Positions 37,323-48,485 of a stretch of DNA of 64,000 nt are shown piece after piece. The DNA is from Strix aluco (taxonomy: Eukaryota; Chordata; Aves; Strigiformes; Strigidae). The position numbers were made by a program, and so were the translations under genes. Each line of letters starts with the position of its first letter. Within the stretch, counting starts at the first letter, position 1. The stretch is from assembly GCF_031877795.1 (NCBI RefSeq), contig NC_133954.1, positions 8,027,256 through 8,091,255 of the forward strand. Direction: 5' to 3'. The notes under the pieces were generated by a model, which searched no databases, was not told the DNA's origin, and saw nothing but the letters and a program-made list of their open reading frames with translations.

Positions 37323-40300
37323 AATCAAAGGCGAGCTTTGCTATCTTTCTGCCTAGGCCTCTGTCCACCACGTCTGCAATTAGCATAATTTTTCACTAGT
37401 GACGCTGTTTGGGAGGCTCGTTGGCTTTGCCCGGCAATCCAAACCAAATCTTTATTTTTAAATATCCCCTCCGCTTTATCCCCCCTCGCCCCCACCCCCC
37501 CCACCCCCCCCCGCCGTAGCCTGGATTCTTTTCGTTATTATTTTAATCCCAGCCAAGCATTGCATAGTTAAAAGGGGGGGGGGGGGGGGGGGTGTTGTGT
37601 TCAGCTTTTCTTTCTTTCTTTTTTTTTTTTCCCTTCTCCTTTCCCTTCTTCCCCTTTGCTGTGGTAAAGCAGAGGCCATTGTTATCAGTGAGCAGCGCGT
37701 ACCAGTCTATAGGGCAACTAGAATCTCAGGGTTTGTCCATTCAAAGCCCTCAGCTTTTCTGCACATCTTGGAAGCTGGAAAGCATCTTGATTTTTTTTTT
37801 TTTTTTTTCCTCTTCCCAAACGGAGACAGAGAGACAATTTGAGCTGCCGTAACCGAAAGCTCCACTGGCTGAGCCCCCTCCCCCTCTGTTTTGGCTTTTT
37901 TTTTTATACATATATACATGCATATGCTGGATTTTTTTCCTCTCTCTCGTATATTCCTTTAACGTTTTTAAAGGAAGGGGGTCATTCCTTGCTTATTGAT
38001 TGCGTGGATGCTGGATGTGAAAATATATTATGTCTGCCTGTGCTTTGCTCGTCAGAGACTAAGGTAAGCCGGACTCAAATAGGCTATCACTTTGTGAATG
38101 GCGGAGTATATGTCCCAATGATTTATGACCATATGACTCCAATCTCGGTTCAAGAAGAGTTCACAAGCTTTAAGCTTCCTTCCACGCAGAGACTCTTTTG
38201 CAGCCCTCATCCAGGGCCCTTTTTTTCCCCCCTGCTTTACAACTGGGGAGTGCTGGTTGGGGTGAAGCTCGGTTGTGGGGGGAGGGAAGAGGGAAATTTT
38301 AGGAATGTGTCTCTATTTTCCAGGCATATCCACCGCAAGGCAGTCGCTGGGATTTGAGCTCTTTCTGAGCAGCCGACCTATTGTTAAGGGCATGTTTAGA
38401 ATATTTATTATTAATAATAATTTAAATTAAAAGCGGGGCTATGCCTGCTTTCGCTGGCTCTGGGAAATGTACCTTAGGAGGGGGCGGGGGGAGGGGAAAG
38501 GCGCTGCTCTTCTTCATAAACACAGTCAGGTTGTGAATTTAGGATTTCCAACATGGAGGGGATGGCTTTACAGGAGAATACCTCTGCCTTAGATTTCTTT
38601 TCTCTTTTTCCCCCGACCGCCTGATTTTTTTTTTTTTTCCCCGACCATCCTCCTCTCCGCAGCCCTTTCCCTCTCGCACCTTTCCCCGATTTTTATTTAT
38701 TTATAAAAAAAAAAAAAAATCTCCAAATCCTCGCACTCAAAAGTTGCAGGCAAAGAGTTTGTGGTTAAATGTTACTGCCCGCAAAGTGAAACTTGGAGCG
38801 TGATGAAACACCCAGCGCGGATCCTGCCCGGGTTTAATTGGAACAGGAGATAATCGAATATTTATTATTCTGCCTGAGATTTTTTTTTTTTTTAAACAAT
38901 TCCTTGGAGTAAATAATTAGGATTGCGGCCGTCCTCGGCGAAGATAAATGAGCGGCATTTGTGAGGCGCTGAGAGATGAGGTACAAAGCAAATCTTCTGT
39001 GGAAGCCACAAGCGAGCGAGCTTTTGGGCGAAGGGGATTGTAAATTTATTTTATGGACATTTAAAAAAAAAAATCGTCGCTGTTATTTTTAGCTGCTTTA
39101 GCTGAGCCTCTGCGCTCGGTTCTGGTTTGGGTTTGTTTTGTTCGTGTTTTTTTTTTTTTTTTTTTTTTAAGAAACCTATGCCAGACAGGAAGGCCTTGGA
39201 GAAATTCCCACCTCTGCCCTCGTAGATATTTTCAGCAAACCTATTCATAATAAAGGCGCTGTTTGTTTGTTAATTAATTCACAGCTTCTCAGCTCGGGTA
39301 GTGGAGTCTACTTTTTAATAAGACATATTTATCATGGCAAGGAAACCAAATGAGGATAACTCCCAGCAAGGATATCATCCTCTCTGTAGACAATAATACA
39401 TCTCCGTGGAAGATACAATACAGATTTGGGAATGCATAAAGGATTTAATCAGTGTAAAAAACCGAAGCAGTCCCTTCGTGGACACGTTGTCTGAGGTTGT
39501 GTTAGAAGTATACGGAGGTTTCATATGACATGACATAAGAACACAGCAGTCAAGGAAGGGAAAAAAGATGTTATTTATTGTCAAGCTGTGGCTTCTGTTA
39601 AAACCCGGTACTTAGAAATATCGCATTAGACTTTATCTGCACAGAGTTTATTTTATTTTATTTTAGAAAATGAAAGAGCCCAGATAAAATTAAATATACA
39701 AGAGATACAATTAAATATACAATGGATATCAATTTCAAAACAAAATGCACAGTGGCTCCTCGCAAACTCTGAGCTGCAGAGAGAAGTCTCTGCCTTTTTA
39801 AAATACGTGTGCTGCTTGATTGATCCTCACTCATCAGTTTATTTTCAGGTCAAGATAGTTTTCATATTTCTAAGGGTATTTCTACTCTGTCTTTATGGTA
39901 GAGAAAGTTTATGCTTTGAGAAAAGAAAGAGAAAGAAAAAGAGAAAGAAATATAAAAAGGTCAGAGAGAGAAAGAAAAAAGGAAGGTTTCTTTTTTGTAA
40001 TTTGAAGCTTTGGACTGGGTTTTTAGACTTTTTGAGTTTGGATTGAGGGAGGGAGGAATGATGAAAAATCAAAGGGGTAGCAACTTAAGAGCAAATGGCC
40101 TGGTGACGTGTTTGTTTTCCAAGGAAAAAAACCAACAGCAATTAAACTGGTTTTGGAATCACATCTTGCCAATGGTAGTTCCAGATTCAGGACTGACGAG
40201 CACAAAGCAGTGCAGGCAGTGAAGGGGTATGTTTTCCAAATACAACCTGTGCTACCAGAGAGGGAGAGACTAACAAACAGTTCACAGGAAGCACATTCTT

Positions 40301-41091
40301 GAATTCATGCCCCTGCTTAAATCTGCTTAAAATATTTGCACTGAATTCCAAAGACATTGTGAGTCCCTGTGTAAACAGAAAATCAAGCCAAACTGTGTCA
40401 GGACACCGTTACCTGGATAAAGCGTAGTGACTATTGGCTGTTTTCAGGTTAAAAACAAATATACTGGGCAGAGGCCCCACAATAAACTTAGCAGACTTTT
40501 AATTTCCGAGGATATAACGCCTTGCTGGTTTTTATGTGTGTGAATGGCTGATTTGAATAGGTCAGGGGTAAGAAAGCAAGACTCATTCCTTTCATGCTTG
40601 TAGCTAGCAATTATCCATTCTGTATTCTTATTTTTACTTTAACGTGAGTGTGTTATCTGCACACGGATGTGTTCACGTGCACACAACACACACATGTACA
40701 TGTATACACGCATTTAAATGGGTGTATATGTCTGTGCCAGGGTGCGTGTATGTACACATATAGATAAATACAGAAGTAAATAGATGTATACACATGAAAC
40801 CACGTGTACTTATAGAGCATGTCTGGAGTTCTACACCCTGGGTCCTATCCTCTAAAGGAAAAAAAGATGCAACCAAGCAACCAACCAGCAAAACTACCCC
40901 CCAAAATCAGCTCAACACTTTTGCACTGTAACGTTTGTTGAGACTCCTTAGGCTGCACACAGGACAAAATCTGCTCAAAGCATCTGTTCACCCTGTTCTG
41001 CAGGACCCTATTCATGTCATGGGCCTTTCAGGCCCCAAGATGGATTCATAGGCCGGGTACTATTATTGTGTGTTTTCTCCTAACCTTTCAG

Positions 41092-41209
41092 GTCAGCTTC
41101 CAATAGACAGCTGGAAACGGCCTGTCACGTGGCCTTGGGGTGCCAATGTTCTGCCATAGGGGTGTCAAGACCCTGGTAGCCGGAAAAATCATTTTGGGGA
41201 GTCCCAGAG
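41092..41209 (+). promoter_or_regulatory. HOXB3: HOXB3 5'UTR exon segment and proximal promoter motifs
   Basis: The acceptor TTTTCTCCTAACCTTTCAG ends at 41091, so spliced HOXB3 transcripts can enter here, 118 nt before the ATG. The same stretch carries CACGTG (41126-41131) and CCAAT (41143-41147), 11 bp apart, so it may also act as a proximal promoter. An upstream ATG at 41146 opens an overlapping frame that closes at 41397, past the HOXB3 start. If included, this uORF should lower HOXB3 translation, though its Kozak context (C at -3) is weak. Confidence 0.5.
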
Positions 41210-41645
41210 ATGCAGAAGACAACGTACTACGACAGCTCCACGCTCTTTGGGGGTTACTCCTACGGGAGTGCCAATGGGTTCGGCTACGAGGGCCCCCAGC
41301 AGTCCTTCCAGCCGGCCTCTCACGTGGAGAACGACTACCAGAGGTCCGCCTGCTCCCTCCAGTCTCTTGGCAACACAACCCCGCACGCAAAAAGTAAAGA
41401 CCTGAACGGGAGCTGCATGCGTCCAAGTTTGACCCAGGAGCACCATCCGCCTCCCCCCGTCTCGCCGCCCCCAAACCCTGCCACCAACAGCACCAGTAGC
41501 AACAGCAATAACCAGTCGGGGAGCAGTAAAACTGCCCCCAGCAAAGCCAACCTCAGTGCAAATGCCAGTCTCACCAAGCAGATTTTCCCCTGGATGAAAG
41601 AATCGAGGCAAAACTCCAAACAGAAAAACAGCTCCCCTAGCACAG
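41210..41645 (+). CDS. HOXB3: HOXB3 first coding exon
   Basis: Codes residues 1-145 of a paralogue-group-3 HOX transcription factor that acts in r5-r6 hindbrain and pharyngeal patterning. The start is the ATG giving [18 protein letters not shown], the conserved group-3 N-terminus; the -3 base is G. A Pro-rich segment lies at residues 80-90, and an Asn/Ser-rich segment at 92-108 is typical of HOXB3. The PBX-binding hexapeptide IFPWMK has FPWM at residues 126-129. The exon ends after one base of codon 146 at the donor G|GTACAC (cut after 41645). With exon 2 from 42723 it reads [19 protein letters not shown]. The whole protein is 400 aa, shorter than human HOXB3 (431 aa) and close to bird lengths. 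Confidence 0.97.
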
Positions 41646-42722
41646 GTACACTCTTCTGCTCTTGTAACCCTCCGCTTTCCCAAACAGCGAGGTAACAAAG
41701 CCACCGGCCAGGCTGGTCGTGTTTGGAGGGAGGGGAGAGAGGGAGAGGATGCAGCGAGGATCCAGCGAGGATCCTGGTGCTGGGCATGATCCTAAGACTG
41801 TCAGCCGCTGCCCCGGCCAGGCTGAGCGAGCCTTGGCCCGTCCTGCAGCACTGACTGTGCACACTTGGTTTATATTAAACATGTCCAAGGCACCACAGGG
41901 AAATACGACCAGGCGGTTGTACACAGCCCATGTCTGACTGTGTAGGTACAGGTACATGAAAACGTACACCCACCACTCAACCTAACGATGCTAAAGCAGA
42001 GTGCTTGTTCTCTTCCCACCTCCCTGCCTCCAGACACAGCAGTAACATGGTGCTCGCAGGGTGTGTGTGCATATATAGAGCATATGCATAACCACGGGCA
42101 TGTTCTTGCACGCATACACGCACATCTCTAACACAATCAAGAAAAAAATTCTGTATGGAAACCTCACTGCTTTGACAAATATTTTCATATAAACTTTGCG
42201 GCACACGCTTCACTTCATTAGCGTAATTTATCTGTTATATACATGTTTATCTCACAAAAAGGTAGGTGCAAATGCCGTTTGGTGTTTAACAATGTACATG
42301 CAAATATTTGCGTTACACAAATATAAGACACACACATGATGCACGTGTGTGTGTGTGTGCACGTTCGTACCTCGGCAAACAAAATACCTCCCAACACTGA
42401 CCCGTGTTAGTATTAATTGGCTCTGCAGTGACTGCCCCCCTGCCAAATATTATTTTCTCAAAATTATCTGTTGGAAATAATCGACTCCTAAATAAATGGC
42501 CCTGGAATCCTTTTCTACATGACATGATCAAATTTTCATAAACCAGGGGCAGCTTTGGAGAACAGAACTCTTAATAAATGACATGATTATGGAGTACAGG
42601 CTAATGCAAAAGGGTGAGGGAAGGGGGGGTCGAACTCTTGTGCCTGTTCCAGGATTTATTAAGAAACGATGCATTCAATTTCTGCATGTAAGTAATTATC
42701 TTTTATTTCATTTCACGGCCAG
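41646..42722 (+). other. HOXB3: HOXB3 intron between the two coding exons
   Basis: A phase-1 intron of 1,077 bp with donor GTACAC. The 3' end is a tandem CAGCAG acceptor at 42720-42725. It contains TG/CA-like simple sequence at 42050-42130 and 42320-42365. No gene is seen inside. Confidence 0.9.
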
Positions 42723-43489
42723 CAGAAACCTGCAGCGGCGAGAAAAGCCCTCCAGGCTCCTCGGCCTCCAAGAGAGCCCGCACAGCCTACACCAGTGCTC
42801 AGCTGGTGGAGCTGGAGAAGGAATTCCACTTCAACCGCTACCTGTGCAGGCCCCGCCGCGTGGAGATGGCCAACCTGCTGAACCTCAGCGAGAGGCAGAT
42901 CAAGATCTGGTTCCAGAACAGGAGGATGAAGTATAAAAAAGATCAGAAGTCAAAAGGCATGGGGTCCTCCTCTGGAGGGCCTTCCCCCACCGGCAGCCCG
43001 CCCCAGCCCATGCAGTCCTCCGCCGGATTTATGAACGCCTTGCACACCATGAGCAGTAACTATGATGCCCCCTCGCCGCCTTCCTTCAATAAACCCCACC
43101 AAAATGCCTATGCCATGTCAACTAACTACCAAAACCCCATCAAAGGCTGTCCCTCCCAACAGAAATACGCCAACACGGCCCCTGAGTATGACCCCCACGT
43201 CTTACAAGGGAACGGGGTGGCCTACGGGACTCCCAGTATGCAGGGAAGCCCCGTCTATGTTGGAGGTAACTATGTGGATTCTATGCCCACCTCTGGCCCG
43301 TCCCTTTACGGCCTCAATCACCTGCCACATCACCAGGCTGCCAACATGGACTACAACGGGCCTCCGCAGATGCCCCCGAGCCAGCACCACGGACCATGCG
43401 AGACCCACCCCACCTACACAGACCTTTCCACGCACCACGCGTCTTCTCAGGGCAGAATCCAAGAGGCGCCCAAGCTGACCCACCTGTGA
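42723..43489 (+). CDS. HOXB3: HOXB3 second coding exon: homeodomain and group-3 C-terminus
   Basis: Codes residues 146-400. The homeodomain spans residues 161-220, with [20 protein letters not shown] and the group-3 signature [18 protein letters not shown], and [19 protein letters not shown] at the end of helix 3. The long C-terminal region matches the conserved Hox3 tail, with [38 protein letters not shown] and the ending [12 protein letters not shown]. Start choice: the acceptor is CAGCAG, a NAGNAG site. Using the first AG gives Ala-Glu-Thr after SSPST, as in related HOXB3 proteins. Using the second AG (exon from 42726) removes one Ala. The stop is TGA at 43487-43489. Confidence 0.97.
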
Positions 43490-44449
43490 TAGGGAGCAGG
43501 GACAGGCTCAGGCGAAGCGGATGGGACCCCGCCGTGGGGCATGGGAGAGGGGAAGAGGGCAGGATCGTCTTCAGGAACATTTGTGTTGAGCAGTTTTCTT
43601 TCTTTCTTTGACAGGGCAATTTCTACCAGGTCATTGTGCTTGCTGTTATCATTATTCCTGGGTTTTATTAGGCACAATTTCTAACCATTTCAGTATTTAC
43701 TGCCAAAAGCAGCTCTCTCTCTGAAGAGATATACCTCCTGTGTTTCAACACAAATGCTTCTGAAATGGGTTTGGGGTAGTTTTGTGGGAATCTAGCAGAT
43801 TTTAAGCAGCAACATCCTTCATTTCCAAACCAAGTATGGATCATCACTGATAATTCTCGGACACTGGAAAGGAGAATAGTCAGCCAGCCAGCCAAGTCCT
43901 TAGAGCTGGTGTCTCTGCATCTACGTAAACATGCACACGCATATACATATGCAATCAAGAGAGATTTGGAAGAAAACTACCCTCCTGTCCAACTCCATCT
44001 CAAGAGGAACCTCACGCTTTCCAGCCTTCAGAGGGAGGGCTGAGTAACTTCCCACCAGTCCCCACATGAACTGCAAATATACATACCTGCCAACGCGTGG
44101 GATTCACGCTCTTCCCCTCCAGTCCCTGTCTCTCCTCTCAAAAAAAAAAAAAAAAAAAAAAAAAAATTAGAATAAGAGAGGTCTAAGAATTGCAAAAAGT
44201 TCGGGAAAAAAGTTTCTGAAATGCCTAAACGCCCCCACCAACAATAACTGCAGTCCAAAGAGAGGAAGAAAGAGTTGACAGGTCTGAATATTTTCCCACC
44301 TTTGCCTCTGATGACATGAAGTCTCCATTCGACAACGCTGGGGTTTTTGTTTTGGGGGTATTTTTCTTAGGGTTCATTAACAGAAAAGCAATCTTAAGAC
44401 TTAGAAGTCCTACGCTTCTTTCCTCCTCTTCTCTTGACCTTACGTGAAA

Positions 44450-44457
44450 ACAGGGTA
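44450..44457 (+). promoter_or_regulatory. HOXB3: miR-10 8-mer target site in HOXB3 3'UTR
   Basis: ACAGGGTA is the perfect complement of miR-10 bases 2-8 plus an A opposite base 1. Repression of group-3 HOXB genes by miR-10 is established in fish and mammalian cells. The miRNA itself is encoded 29.7 kb upstream in this window. Confidence 0.8.
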
Positions 44458-45058
44458 TATTTGAACAAACGGAATGTCCTCCAATCGAAGCAGAAGTGAA
44501 TGGATCTCTAGTATTTGCTAATGCTTTCTTGTCTGGACATCTTTGTTGCACTTAGAGTTTACATATAATGGGTATAAAAACAACTTTGAAGGGCTTTCGT
44601 CCAACTCAGTCGAGACGTCCTTCAATAGGTGTGTGTTCTGGTGAACATTCATATATATTTATTGGTTATAGCCAGTTTAAAATATTTTCCTTTTTTTGTA
44701 TTATTTATCCCCAATATTATGTATTTATATGAGGAAAAAAGAATCAAATTGTACTTTTTTAGTATTTACTTGTTATAAAGGACATTGTGTTTCCTTGTCA
44801 TTGTACAACAAGCTTATTTTAGTTATTGTAATTTAGAAAGACCAGTAGTTTTATGTTACCTTCGTACTTATGAATAATGTAATTAGTTCTACTGGAGGCA
44901 TGAGAGCAGAACCAGACTGTAATTGTATAGTCCTGAATTAGAAGAACTATAGCTAATCCCTCCCTCCCACCTCACCCCTCCTCTTTGGAGATCTTTCTTT
45001 GTTCTTATAGTAGTTATTTTATTTCCTTGCTTAAGGGTTGTCTGTCGAACAATTCTTG

Positions 45059-45064
45059 AATAAA
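45059..45064 (+). terminator. HOXB3: HOXB3 polyadenylation signal
   Basis: AATAAA in the context TTGAATAAACTTTCTGTTATC, the form found at the end of vertebrate HOXB3 transcripts. Cleavage is expected about 15-20 nt further on. Confidence 0.8.
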
Positions 45065-45159
45065 CTTTCTGTTATCAATTTTATCTTGTCCTATCAGTCG
45101 GATTTAAAGGCAAAAATAAATAATGTGTAGGTAAAAATAGCGAAGAGGACGCAGGAAAG

Positions 45160-45400
45160 GGACCGCTCGAAATGTTCCAGAGTCCAGGCAGAGGGATTCA
45201 TGTCTGCGTCCCCTTCTGGGGTGAAACCCCGGGGATTCGGACCAGGAGCGGCGGTCCGGACCCGCCGCCCCCTCCGCGGCCCCTGCGCGGCCCGGCCCGC
45301 GCCCGCGGCCACAAAGGGGGGTCACGTGGCGCCGGGGCCGGGCTGCCATTGGGCCGCAAATGAAAACAAAGGAAAAGGATTAATCACAAAAAAAAAAAAA
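45160..45400. promoter_or_regulatory. CpG-rich promoter-like block just 3' of HOXB3
   Basis: A CpG-dense block starts about 100 bp after the HOXB3 polyadenylation signal. It carries TCACGTGGC (E-box 45323-45328), CCATTGG (45346-45352) and then CGCAAATGAAAACAAAGG. These are the elements found at the HOXB2 and HOXB1 promoters, in reversed order. In mammals an antisense RNA (HOXB-AS1) arises between HOXB3 and HOXB2, so this could be an antisense or alternative HOXB2 promoter. Strand and transcript are unknown. Confidence 0.4.
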
Positions 45401-45506
45401 AAAAGAAAAAAAAAAAAAGAAAGAAAAAGGGCCCAGAGTTTCCGTGCGGGGACCTTAAAAGTGACGAGAAATTAAATTACTTATTATAATTAATTATTAT
45501 TAAAAT

Positions 45507-45592
45507 ACACGCACATGTGCACACACACGTACCCACACGCGCACACATACATGTGCACACACATGCACGCAAACACACACACACCCCTACAG
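45507..45592. repeat. (CA)n-rich microsatellite, interrupted
   Basis: ACACACGC, ACACACAC and similar units with interruptions. A separate (TG)n run lies at 45971-45992. Confidence 0.8.
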
Positions 45593-47215
45593 CCCCTCAG
45601 ACCGACACACGCATCTAAAATTGTTATGAAAAGGGGGAAAAAGCCGCTGCCAAAGGTTACATTATCAGTGCAAGCAAAAGGGAGAACAACCCTTTGCCAG
45701 CAGCAAAAGCAGATGGGATAATACCGTGAATAATTTGCCTTTTATGCTCTAAAGCCCTAAGAAAACTTATATTAAAGCAGCGAGGGCCAATAAAAGTTTT
45801 ATGGTTCTGGAAAGGGGGTGAACTGATGTCAGGCTCGAAATGCTCCAGTTCTGTGGCTGATGAAGAGGGGAAGGTCCCCTCCGGAGGAAAGGAGAGGGGG
45901 ATTTTGATTGCTGGCTGGAGAAAAGGCTGTAAAAGGTACCAAAAAAAGGGCTGGGCTGTAGAAACAGGGAGTGTGTGTGTGTGTGTGTGTGTCCATATTT
46001 TATACACCTGTGTGCACAGCCAGGGACATCCATAGGTGCCTGGATAAACCCACACGTATAAAAAGGTCTAGTGGAGAAAGCTTTGAATGAGAAATGATCC
46101 CGTGCTTCTTTCCATCTCTGAGCTCTCCTAATAAATGAAGTTCCAGGTTAATAATTATAACCTTCTCGCAATAATAAATAACGGTATAACAGAGAGACAG
46201 GGCTTGTTTTTCTCCCCAGGACCGGGGCTGGGTTATGCCCGTCCATGCAGAGAGCAATTTACCATTCGGGGTTACTATAATTTAAAAGCATAAAAGCGTG
46301 CAGGCTCTGATTGGGATCGGCTCAAAGAACAAGAGCTTGGGGTGGGCTTAGGTTTGGCGTTGGCTTTTTTTTTCTCCCCCTTCTCACTGAATAAATTTTT
46401 CCGTCTCGCATCCCGGTCGCCATGTTGCTGGGGTTTGTGGCTGGGATTCCCAGGAACTAGTTAAAAATGGGGAAAAGAAGCCAATTCCGAGGCTCCGAGC
46501 GTGACACCTCTTCGTTTCTCGGTGGGCTCCCTCTCCTACAACTCCTCACATCCACGGTTTAATTTGCGCCGCTGCATTAAAGCAGCAGGCCCTGGTTTGT
46601 CTTACAATTATTGCATTTCTCTATCGTTCACTAACCCTGTAAATTTATTCGTATAAGCTGATGCCTTTCCCCTTGAGTAGGGAGATTTTTTTTTCCTTGT
46701 GCCTCCGCGTGGTGCGTGGGAAAAATCCCTCTTTCCCCAAGAGAGTTTTTTTCTTCCCTTTTTTTTTTTTTTCTTTATTTTTTTTTCCTTCCCCTTTGCA
46801 AATTTAGTACTAGCAAAAGCAGCGAGAACAGTTGGGAGCGGCTGGGAAGGGGTCTCCTTTTGCATCCCAAAGTCTTTCTCTGCTCCCCAGTGAACCGCAC
46901 TGTCCCTCAAAAAGGAGGAACCGGCGGCCTGATGGCAAAACCCGAGACCCCCCAAACGCCACTTGAATCCAAACAAACAAGAAATGATCGGAAACCCAAC
47001 TATTAATTTTTACACCAGTCCTGATCTGCCGAGACTGAGAAGATTTATGCTGATTTCGATCAGCGCATTCACAGATACGAAATATTTAGGGAAATTCTCC
47101 CTTCAATCGAGCTGCGTTTTGTAAATGCTTTTTTATTTTCTTCATCCTTTTGCTAAACTGCGCTTCGGCCTCGGCTTCAGCTTTAGATTTATTATGTGTT
47201 TCTCAGAAACCCTTA

Positions 47216-47225
47216 CCACCCACAC
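47216..47225 (-). promoter_or_regulatory. HOXB2: Possible EGR2 (KROX20)-like site upstream of HOXB2
   Basis: CCACCCACAC reads GTGTGGGTGG on the minus strand, one mismatch from the KROX20 consensus GMGKGGGYGK. It lies 1.4 kb upstream of HOXB2, near where the r3/r5 KROX20-dependent enhancer of mammalian Hoxb2 sits. Support is one imperfect site only. Confidence 0.35.
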
Positions 47226-47508
47226 AGATGCTTGAACTGACAAAAGTTTCTAGGCTTCTCCCTGCGTGAATGCCGCCTCCCAGTCCCTCTCTGCTGCAAA
47301 ATGGGAGAAATGGAGCTTGAACAAACAAACTACAAACCAGCCACATTTCCAGTCTGCACCACCCAGCTTATTTCCCCCCCGCCCCCCGAAATTTTTACTC
47401 CCCAGACTTCCCGAATTCAGGTCCTTGAATTAAACTTTTTACATCTTTCCTGGTTGAAGTAACTCTTCAGCAAAAGCCAAGTTTCTTTGCTGATTGAGTT
47501 AGGCCGAG

Positions 47509-47541
47509 CTGTCAAAAGTCTTTCGAGAAAAAGATTGATCG
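47509..47541 (+). promoter_or_regulatory. HOXB2: HOXB2 rhombomere-4 enhancer core: MEIS/PREP and PBX-HOX sites
   Basis: CTGTCA (47509-47514) is a MEIS/PREP site. AGATTGATCG (47532-47541) is an exact bipartite PBX-HOX site. This pair, in this order and about 1.1 kb upstream of HOXB2, matches the known Hoxb2 r4 enhancer, which binds a HOXB1-PBX-PREP/MEIS trimer and makes HOXB2 expression in r4 depend on HOXB1. The motifs are seen directly. The function is taken from the mammalian element. Confidence 0.8.
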
Positions 47542-48368
47542 TTTCTCTCTTCTTTTCGGTTTGTGTGTACCCGAGCACTTTAAAAGGAAAAAAAAAAAAA
47601 AAAAAGTCTTCCTGGGAAATGACTTTTAATTTTATTTATTTATTTTGTAAACTCTGGAAGTGGCTCTGTTTATTGGCAGTGGGGGGAAAGGGGAAAAAAT
47701 GGGAAGGAAGAAATGTGATTTCAAAGATATCCGTGAACTTAAAACATGTTTGGCCTTTAAGAAAAGTGCAAAGGGTCCATTAAGTCTGGCTTTAGAAGCA
47801 GAAGGATTACGCTGTTTCTTTAAAAGTAATTTAACCAGGTAAACCAGGCCGGTCTAACTACACTTGACTTGAAAGCTCACTTGATTTCCTAAGCGCTCAT
47901 ATCCAGACTCAGACACAAACCTCCGGACCAAACCTTCCTGCTGGCTTGAACTTTCCAAGTCCTGCAATACAAATCTATATGATATGCAAATACACCCAGG
48001 CAGCCCCGGCCTCGGTCGCCAGAGCCGAGATCCAGCTCGCCTGCAGCTAAAGCTGCATCCCCCCGGCTGCAGGCGGGCACCCCGGGGGGGCAAAGCCCCT
48101 TTTCCCACGCCTGTTCCCCCCCCCCCCGGGGGTACAAACTGTCGGTGCGAGGACGTCTGGAGCCGCCCAGGACAGGCAGCGCAGGCAGCGGGTCCCTGCC
48201 CGCAGCTCCCCAGCCCCGGCAGAGCCCGCGGCCGACCGAGGAGGGATGGCGACGGGGGGGGGGGGGGGGGGCGGGGGGCTTTTCTGGGGATCTTCTCTCG
48301 CCTTTTTTTTTTTTTTTTTAATCAATTAAAGAAAATAATGCTTTCTGTTTGCCACCAGGCCCCGCCTG

Positions 48369-48392
48369 CCATTGGCCAGGGCTGGCCACGTG
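48369..48392 (+). promoter_or_regulatory. HOXB2: HOXB2 promoter NF-Y/USF-like module
   Basis: CCATTGG (48369-48375) lies 11 bp before CACGTG (48387-48392), and both are about 100 bp upstream of the TATA box. A second inverted CCAAT core (ATTGG) follows within the sequence AGGAATTGGCTGC. Confidence 0.65.
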
Positions 48393-48478
48393 ACCAGGAA
48401 TTGGCTGCAATTTCGCCCCAGTCTCGAGTTTAATAGAGCAAGGTCCCCATACGCCTGTATTATCAGCAATATAACAAT

Positions 48479-48485
48479 TATAAAA
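48479..48485 (+). promoter_or_regulatory. HOXB2: HOXB2 TATA box
   Basis: TATAAAA about 125 bp upstream of the HOXB2 ATG, placing the transcription start near 48510 and giving a 5'UTR of about 95 nt. The match is good and no better TATA lies between this point and the ATG. Confidence 0.55.

Larger units (their letters stand above)
29801..41091. other. HOXB3: HOXB4-HOXB3 intergenic region, HOXB3-proximal part
   Basis: No coding exon is recognised before HOXB3 at 41210. Strong splice-donor-like sites at 29887/29888 (CAG|GTAAGA), 33181/33182 and 38063/38064 (AAG|GTAAGC), with the acceptor at 41090-41091, suggest untranslated HOXB3 5' exons from several promoters, as known for mammalian HOXB3. 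Complex AT-rich blocks lie at 30900-31340, 34340-34760, 36830-36910, 37260-37470, 38760-39060 and 39240-39700. Homopolymers and C- or G-tracts are frequent (30343-30367, 32460-32505, 35581-35600, 37575-37592). The 40650-40800 stretch holds CA/TG-like simple sequence. Confidence 0.5.
43490..45085 (+). other. HOXB3: HOXB3 3' untranslated region
   Basis: About 1.6 kb of mainly AT-rich, non-repetitive sequence between the stop codon and the polyadenylation signal, with one poly-A run (44141-44166). It contains an 8-mer site for miR-10 at 44450-44457. The high AT content and complexity from 44560 to 45060 resemble the conserved end of HOXB3 transcripts. Confidence 0.85.
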
